A stretch of 64,000 nucleotides of DNA from Sorghum bicolor (lineage: Eukaryota; Streptophyta; Magnoliopsida; Poales; Poaceae). Position numbers and translations under genes: made by a program. Positions within the stretch are counted from its first letter, which is position 1, and each line of letters opens with the position of its first letter. Under the pieces are notes generated by a model. That model was not told the DNA's origin and did no database searches. It worked only from the letters and a program-made list of their open reading frames with translations. Where the stretch lies: NCBI RefSeq assembly GCF_000003195.3, contig NC_012872.2, positions 20,307,804-20,371,803 on the forward strand, read 5' to 3'. Of this stretch, positions 56,501-64,000 are shown one piece after another.

Positions 56501-57089
56501 GTGTATCCTCAGATACCTTAATGGCACAAAGGATCTTGGTTTATTCTTTACGAAAAATCATGATCCCAATATGATTGGCTATACAGATGCTGGTTACTTA
56601 TCTGATCCTCATAACGGAAAATCCCAAACAGGATTTGTATTCCTACATGGAGGTACAGCTATTTCATGGAAGTCTTCTAAGCAGACTCTAACAGCCACCT
56701 CTACTAATCATTCTGAAATTATTGCTTTATACGAGGCATCACGAGAATGTGTGTGGCTTCGCAGAATGATTAACCACATACAACAGTCATGTGGTATTGG
56801 TTCAATTGAATCACCAACAATTATCTATGAAGATAATTCTGCTTGTGTTACACAGATGCAAACAGGTTACATAAAGAGCAATATCACTAAGCATATTGTT
56901 CCTAAATTGTTTTATCCCCATGAATTACAAGAAAGTGGGGAAATAAACATCTTGCAAATCAAGTCATGTGATAACCTCGCTGACCTATTTACTAAGTCCT
57001 TACCAACTTCTGTGTTTCAAAAATTGGTACATGGAATTGGTATGAGGCGACTTCGAGATTTGCCAGAATCAGGGGGAGACATCTCCTAG
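53529..57089 (+). CDS. pol polyprotein of Copia C (PR-IN-RT-RH), intact
   Basis: The open frame starts upstream at 53454, and the first plausible ATG is 53529 (MEEELCLVDSGTT), giving 1186 codons to TAG 57087-57089. Protease LVDSGTTNSI is at the very N-terminus. Integrase zinc finger WHDRLGHPG ... CTSCATGK (about 53970-54100). Integrase core with Asp in QGDICGP, Asp in RMDNAAEF and Glu in NGLAESLIKR. RT with RLVAQGFTQRPGIDY, LYGLKQSGRMWYNRL and YVDDLNIIGS (about 56065-56100). RNase H with YTDAGYLSD, YEDNSACVTQ and NLADLFTKSLP. All catalytic residues are present and there is no stop, so it could encode active enzymes. Confidence 0.95.
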   Translation: MEEELCLVDSGTTNSILRETKYFQTLTKRQGNVLTIAGRDATIIGSGRAIIVLPMGTQITIEDALLYPDSKRTLLSYRDIRQNGFHVETLDDNNEEILLVTKNNGYGKQIVEKIPSFPSGLYYTYIKPVPHVAYKVIFQNVDAFKTWHDRLGHPGIGMMRKIISNSNGHELNTAKFPKSSDFMCTSCATGKLILRPSPVKIQNEPLKFLERIQGDICGPIQPTSGPFRYFMVLIDASTRWSHVCLLSTRNHAFAKIIAQVIKLRAHNPEHQIQSIRMDNAAEFSSKAFNDYCMALGIQVQHSVPYVHTQNGLAESLIKRIKLIARPLLQNCNLPTSCWGHAVLHAADLIQLRPTAYHVVSPLQLVRGNMPNISHLRKFGCAVYVPISLPKRTSMGPHRKLGIYVGYQSPSIIKYLEPLTGDLFTARYADCIFNEDHFPALGGDFKYQSECQEINWNAQGNSPSDPRTQETEQQVQKIINLQHIANNLPEAFTDYKGVTKSSYPARNAPERVEVPIKTIQLPLPKKRGRSTAAPKDNAQSKRPRIPRTRSSKSVNPSQPHVARHPIVDESPTPGPNPQPGSTVHPNSDPGTSEHPDSIVLGNVESNNGVKEISINYIDSGESYDRKTTVVDMYFSAAIAEIFLNDPDPKTMAECKKRSDWAQWKEAIQAEIASLTKRGVFTKAMPTPSKVFPVGFKWVFVRKRNENNEVVRYKARLVAQGFTQRPGIDYNETYSPVMSGITFRYLISLAVQNHLSMQLMDVVTAYLYGSLDSDIYMKVPDGIQIPNPNANRNMYCVKLQKSLYGLKQSGRMWYNRLSEFLLNKGYTNNDDCPCVFIKKSQTGFCIISVYVDDLNIIGSPKDIEEARKHLKTEFEMKDLGKTKYCLGLQIEHRPLGILVHQSAYIQKILEKFNMDKSYPNKTPMVVRSLELGKDPFRPRDVGEKTLGPEIPYLSVIGALMYLANCTRPDIAFAVNLLARHSADPTHRHWTGAKCILRYLNGTKDLGLFFTKNHDPNMIGYTDAGYLSDPHNGKSQTGFVFLHGGTAISWKSSKQTLTATSTNHSEIIALYEASRECVWLRRMINHIQQSCGIGSIESPTIIYEDNSACVTQMQTGYIKSNITKHIVPKLFYPHELQESGEINILQIKSCDNLADLFTKSLPTSVFQKLVHGIGMRRLRDLPESGGDIS

Positions 57090-57206
57090 ATGCCACCTGT
57101 ACCAGCATCATATTATACTCTTTTCTTTCACAAGTTTTACTCAAAAGGTTTCTTGTTAAAGTTTTTAATGAGGTAATATTAACATAAGCATGTGTCATAT
57201 TTTCTA

Positions 57207-57624
57207 TTTTCCCCACCGGGGTTTTTGTGGGAAATATCAAAGACACACATTGCCCTCCCAACTCATCCATGGTTTTTCCTTGAAAAAGGTTTTTCATGAG
57301 AGTTATTTCAAGAGGCAATACTTATAGTATGTCGTCATATTTTTCTCCTGATTTTCCCACTGGGTTTTTATAGGAGTTTTAGCGACATATCTCTTAATAT
57401 GGCTCCTCACTTTTTTCCTAAACGGTTTTTAGAGGAGTTATCTTTATGTCGTATCTCCAATATTTTTCCCCACTGGGGTTTTTAATTGGAATGCCAATGA
57501 CATAGTGGTTTGTTTAAATCACACAAGTATATGCTACCTTCTCCTTGTTTTCCTATAAAGGTTTAAAGGAGTTTTACAGCATATCCGTACATACATATTC
57601 CTCAGATTTTTCCCACAGGGTTTT
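57207..57624 (+). repeat. hairpin array upstream of the Copia C 3' LTR
   Basis: Seven units of T-run, short GC stem, T-run: CCCCACCGGGG (57211), CCTTGAAAAAGG (57278), CCCACTGGG (57356), CCTAAACGG (57417), CCCCACTGGGG (57468), CCTATAAAGG (57552), CCCACAGGG (57612). Each is preceded by TTTT and followed by GTTTTT or a close variant. Similar motifs are known upstream of the 3' LTR of other plant Copia elements. Confidence 0.75.
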
Positions 57625-57674
57625 TCGAGGAATCTAAGCTTACAGCTACATTGATCTCAAAGGAAGATTCGATC

Positions 57675-57683
57675 AAGGGGGAG
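57675..57683 (+). other. polypurine tract of Copia C
   Basis: AAGGGGGAG directly before the TGTTGCG start of the LTR. Confidence 0.9.
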
Positions 57684-57944
57684 TGTTGCGAAACGGTGTC
57701 TGTTGGTGAATAGACACCTTATCACTAATGATCTCATCCGTTGATACAACAAGATTAGAGAAGTGGATTAGCAGTTAATCATAGGATTAGCAGTTAGTAA
57801 TCTCCGAAGGGGCATGTCCCTTCGGTGGTTCTGTAAACTGAACGGTTGTGTCTGTACGGACATGCCCCCCTTCACTTGTATATATTCTATGAGATCAATA
57901 AAAGACACTAGTTGTTCACTGTTCATTTACATTCACTCTTAACA
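57684..57944 (+). repeat. 3' LTR of Copia C (261 bp)
   Basis: Starts TGTTGCGAAACGG and ends CTCTTAACA. Contains a GTATATATT TATA-like box near 57880 and AATAAAA at 57897-57903, arranged as U3-R. The 5 bp after it are GATAG, a candidate target duplication. Confidence 0.88.
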
Positions 57945-58087
57945 GATAGGTGGCTTGCAAACACCCTTTTAGAGCTAGAGCAAAAGGCTTCGCTTTGTTA
58001 TTTACTAATCTCTTGCTCTAGTGAGTTTGTAGAATTTTTAAATAGGCAATTCACTCCCCCCCCCTCTAGCCATATTAGGACCTTTCA
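57945..58087 (+). mobile_element. 3' tail of an LTR, same family as 5213-6292
   Basis: GTGGCTTGCAAACACCC through CCATATTAGGACCTTTCA aligns with 6151-6292. Copia C inserted into this LTR; its remaining part lies beyond the gap. Confidence 0.75.
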
Positions 58088-58270
58088 GTGTCGCCGAAGG
58101 TTATAGGAGGAATCATCGAGGACACGCTCCTCGAGCGACGCCGGCGACGACGGAGCTCCCGAAGGCTCCGAGCAGCACTCGCATCCAGGACCACCAGTGC
58201 ATGGCTCCAGCTTCACCTGCGGCTCCAGCTTCACCTGCATCACGCGTTGAGCGGAGGACTCGTCGCTCAT
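58088..58270 (-). CDS. first-exon-like host ORF, truncated by an LTR
   Basis: On the minus strand an ATG at 58270 in a strong plant context (GCCGCCATGAGC) opens a frame of about 60 codons (MSDESSAQRVMQVKLEPQ at the start), Ser/Pro/Glu-rich with two Cys-rich residues clusters (PGCECC). The frame ends exactly where the LTR tail begins at 58087. Codon third positions are GC-rich, as in grass genes. I do not recognise the protein. It lies downstream of ISWI on the same strand. It could be a real gene whose first exon was cut off, or a chance ORF in a CpG-rich promoter. Confidence 0.4.
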
Positions 58271-58689
58271 GGCGGCAACAATGAGGAGACAAGGGCGAGG
58301 AAGTGGGAGTGAGAAAGAACGGTCGTGCGAGTTGGTTTGAGGGAGTGAATGAGGGGGTGAGCGATTCGGTGGTGACCGCTGTGGGGAGCTGAGGAGGCGG
58401 GGCTTTTGTACAACGTCGAGTGGTAACCAACACCGCTAGGTCGGGCTGGTAATTGGACCGAGTGTGGCCACAAAACCAAACAACGGAGACTTGGCTACAT
58501 ATGGTTTAGTCGCGAGCCTGGACACGAAACCAAACCCAAACTAAGTCAGGCCTGGCTCATTTCGCATATAAACCAAACAAACGGCTCTGGCTCCATTCGC
58601 ACGGGCCAATGCTGGCCAGGCCAGCTTGGGCTAGCCAGGCCAACTTGGGCTAGAAACCAAACACACCCGTAGTGTGCTTCTTCTAAGGT
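58271..58689 (-). other. upstream region of the truncated host ORF
   Basis: CpG-rich near 58271-58440, then CCAAAC-rich and GGCCAG-rich repeats near 58600-58650 (TGGCCAGGCCAGCTTGGGC, GCCAGGCCAACTTGGGC). The GGCCAG part may be an old MITE. No coding evidence. Confidence 0.35.
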
Positions 58690-58890
58690 CTTGTTTAGTT
58701 CCTCAAAAGTCAAACTTTTCAAAATTTTCTGTCATATTAAATCTTAGAACACATATACGAAACATTAAATATAAATAAAAAATAACTAATTACATAGTTT
58801 GCTTATAATTTATAAAACAAATCTTTTAAACTTATTTAATTTATACTTAGACAATATTTGCCCTGCTGTGAAAAAGTGTCATGAAAAAGT
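58690..58890. mobile_element. MITE fragment, same family as 36366-36592
   Basis: Starts GGTCTTGTTTAGTTCC and follows the family interior (AAACATTAAATATAAATAAAA, AACTAATTACATAG, AATCTTTTAAACTTA). The right end lacks the GAACTAAACAAGG terminus, so it is truncated. Confidence 0.6.
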
Positions 58891-59072
58891 ATACATATAC
58901 TCAACCATTACTACCACCCTCGTGGCTCATGGGGCTTAGCCCTACTAGAGATGGGGACAATGCTCCAAGCAGATATCCACAGTTCTTCTAACTAAATGAA
59001 TTAAATAAAAAAATAAGTAAAAAATTATCTATTTAGATTATTAAATTACATTAGAGAAGAACCACATATAGC
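58891..59072. other. intergenic spacer
   Basis: AT-rich sequence between two MITE copies; no feature recognised. Confidence 0.4.
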
Positions 59073-59304
59073 CTTGTTTAGTTTCTAAAAAATTTTGTAA
59101 AGTTTCATATTTTCCCATCACATCGAATCTTACAGCACATACATGAAACATTAAATATAGATAAAAATAATAACTAATTGCACAGCTATAATTTGCAAGA
59201 CAAATCTTTTGAATCTAGTTAGTCTATCATTAGACAATATTTATCAAATACAAACAAAAGTGCTACTATTCCTATTTTGAAAAAAAAAATTACAGTAAAC
59301 AAGG
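59073..59304. mobile_element. Tourist-like MITE
   Basis: GCCTTGTTTAGTTTC to AAACAAGGCC, with the same interior as the other two copies. It is about 230 bp. The target duplication is not clear. Confidence 0.7.
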
Positions 59305-59822
59305 CCCCATTTGAAGAGCTATCCCCATCCTTAGGCCCTAAGGGCTGTTTTGTGCAGAGGAATGTAACGCAAATGTAAATGATGATAAGCTGCCGGCGGT
59401 ATGCACATTTGAACTCATTTCATTAACGTTTACGCTACTTCAGAACCAGCCAAACAGCACCTTAGTTATAATCTGTTGGGGCAAAATGCAGGACCGGATT
59501 TTTATCTTAAAACATTGAATTGAAGAGCCTCAATTGTGTTGCAGGCTTGCAGCTGAAGTCATAATATTCTGTCAGCTGGGATAGCAACAGTTGAAATGCA
59601 AAGCACAGGACTACGACACTAACACAGCGTGCTCATACATACTTCATTTAGGATTTATAACTAACCTATGTCAACATTGCATAAATTATACTACGAAGTC
59701 ACCTGCCCTTGAGGCATTTAACTCGCGTGCAGGAGAAACTAAACACTGCACGGCAGGGGCTTAAAGCATTGCAGAGACTGCATCTCCGGCGAGCTCCAAA
59801 AGCAAGATAGCAAACATCACAT
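59305..59822 (-). other. ISWI 3' UTR and downstream region
   Basis: No ORF. Immediately downstream of the ISWI stop on the minus strand. The 3' end of the transcript is not identifiable with confidence. Confidence 0.45.

Positions 59823-64000
<4,178 letters not shown>

Larger units (their letters stand above)
52268..57944 (+). mobile_element. Copia element, other lineage (Copia C), 3' portion
   Basis: N-terminally truncated gag, a spacer, a full pol ORF, a hairpin-rich tail, the purine tract AAGGGGGAG and a 261-bp 3' LTR (57684-57944). The 5' LTR and gag start are lost at the gap. The intact pol suggests recent insertion. Lineage not assigned; it is clearly not SIRE, since gag and LTR are unrelated. 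Confidence 0.9.

Noticed and set aside
58113..58433. 106-codon minus-strand ORF with Arg/Ala-rich sequence overlapping the host exon.
   Set aside because: Alternative frame in CpG-rich DNA; the frame starting at 58270 has the better initiation context.

Overview
The window is intergenic DNA from a large-genome grass, most likely an Andropogoneae species (sorghum, sugarcane or a relative). The basis is nested LTR retrotransposons of grass type, two grass-type CACTA (En/Spm) transposons, Tourist-like MITEs with a GGCCTTGTTTAGTT-type end, and a many-exon plant ISWI gene at the right edge. Two runs of N (40982-41155 and 52168-52267) are assembly gaps. The species call is inference; the elements and the gene are read from the sequence.

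Layout. 1-5212: right part of a non-autonomous, Athila-like LTR element (+). 5213-6292: truncated LTR of another family. 6434-6708: MITE. 7106-36357: a complete SIRE-type Copia element (SIRE A, +) with near-matching 5-bp target duplications. It is cut twice: a complete Athila-like element (16855-23343, -) lies in its env-like ORF, and a complete CACTA element (CACTA1, 25970-36064, -) lies in its 3' LTR. 36790-48578: 3' part of a Ty3/gypsy element (-), whose pol tail is split by a second CACTA element (CACTA2, 37630-47368, -) and whose upstream part is cut off by a second SIRE element (SIRE B, +, from 48579), which runs into the gap at 52168. 52268-57944: 3' portion of a different Copia element (Copia C, +) with an intact pol ORF and a 261-bp 3' LTR. 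57945-58087: LTR tail. 58088-58270: a short first-exon-like host ORF (-) cut off by that LTR. 58690-59304: MITEs. 59823-64000: ISWI chromatin-remodelling ATPase (-), 18 exons, 5' part outside the window.

How the parts work together. SIRE, gypsy and Copia C encode gag/PR/IN/RT/RH for reverse transcription and integration. The Athila-like elements carry ends, PBS and PPT but no polymerase, so they would have to be mobilised in trans. Each CACTA element has a TNP2 transposase gene and a TNP1 gene whose C-terminus is a Ulp1-type peptidase domain.

Main unexplained signal. Both CACTA elements, although their repeat motifs differ, carry a third, internal copy of their subterminal hairpin array. It sits about 8-9 bp from a TATA box in front of TNP1, mirroring the array and TATA box in front of TNP2. 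The SIRE element does something parallel: the CACCGGACGC decamer array of its LTR recurs between pol and the env-like ORF, directly upstream of a TATA box and an apparently spliced leader. I propose that reuse of the terminal control array as an internal promoter for the second gene is a shared, convergent design. Other points: premature stops that are almost all TAG/TAA; a 226-bp near-perfect palindrome at one CACTA end; covarying short palindromes in the Athila-like internal region; a tandemly duplicated 5' splice site in ISWI.
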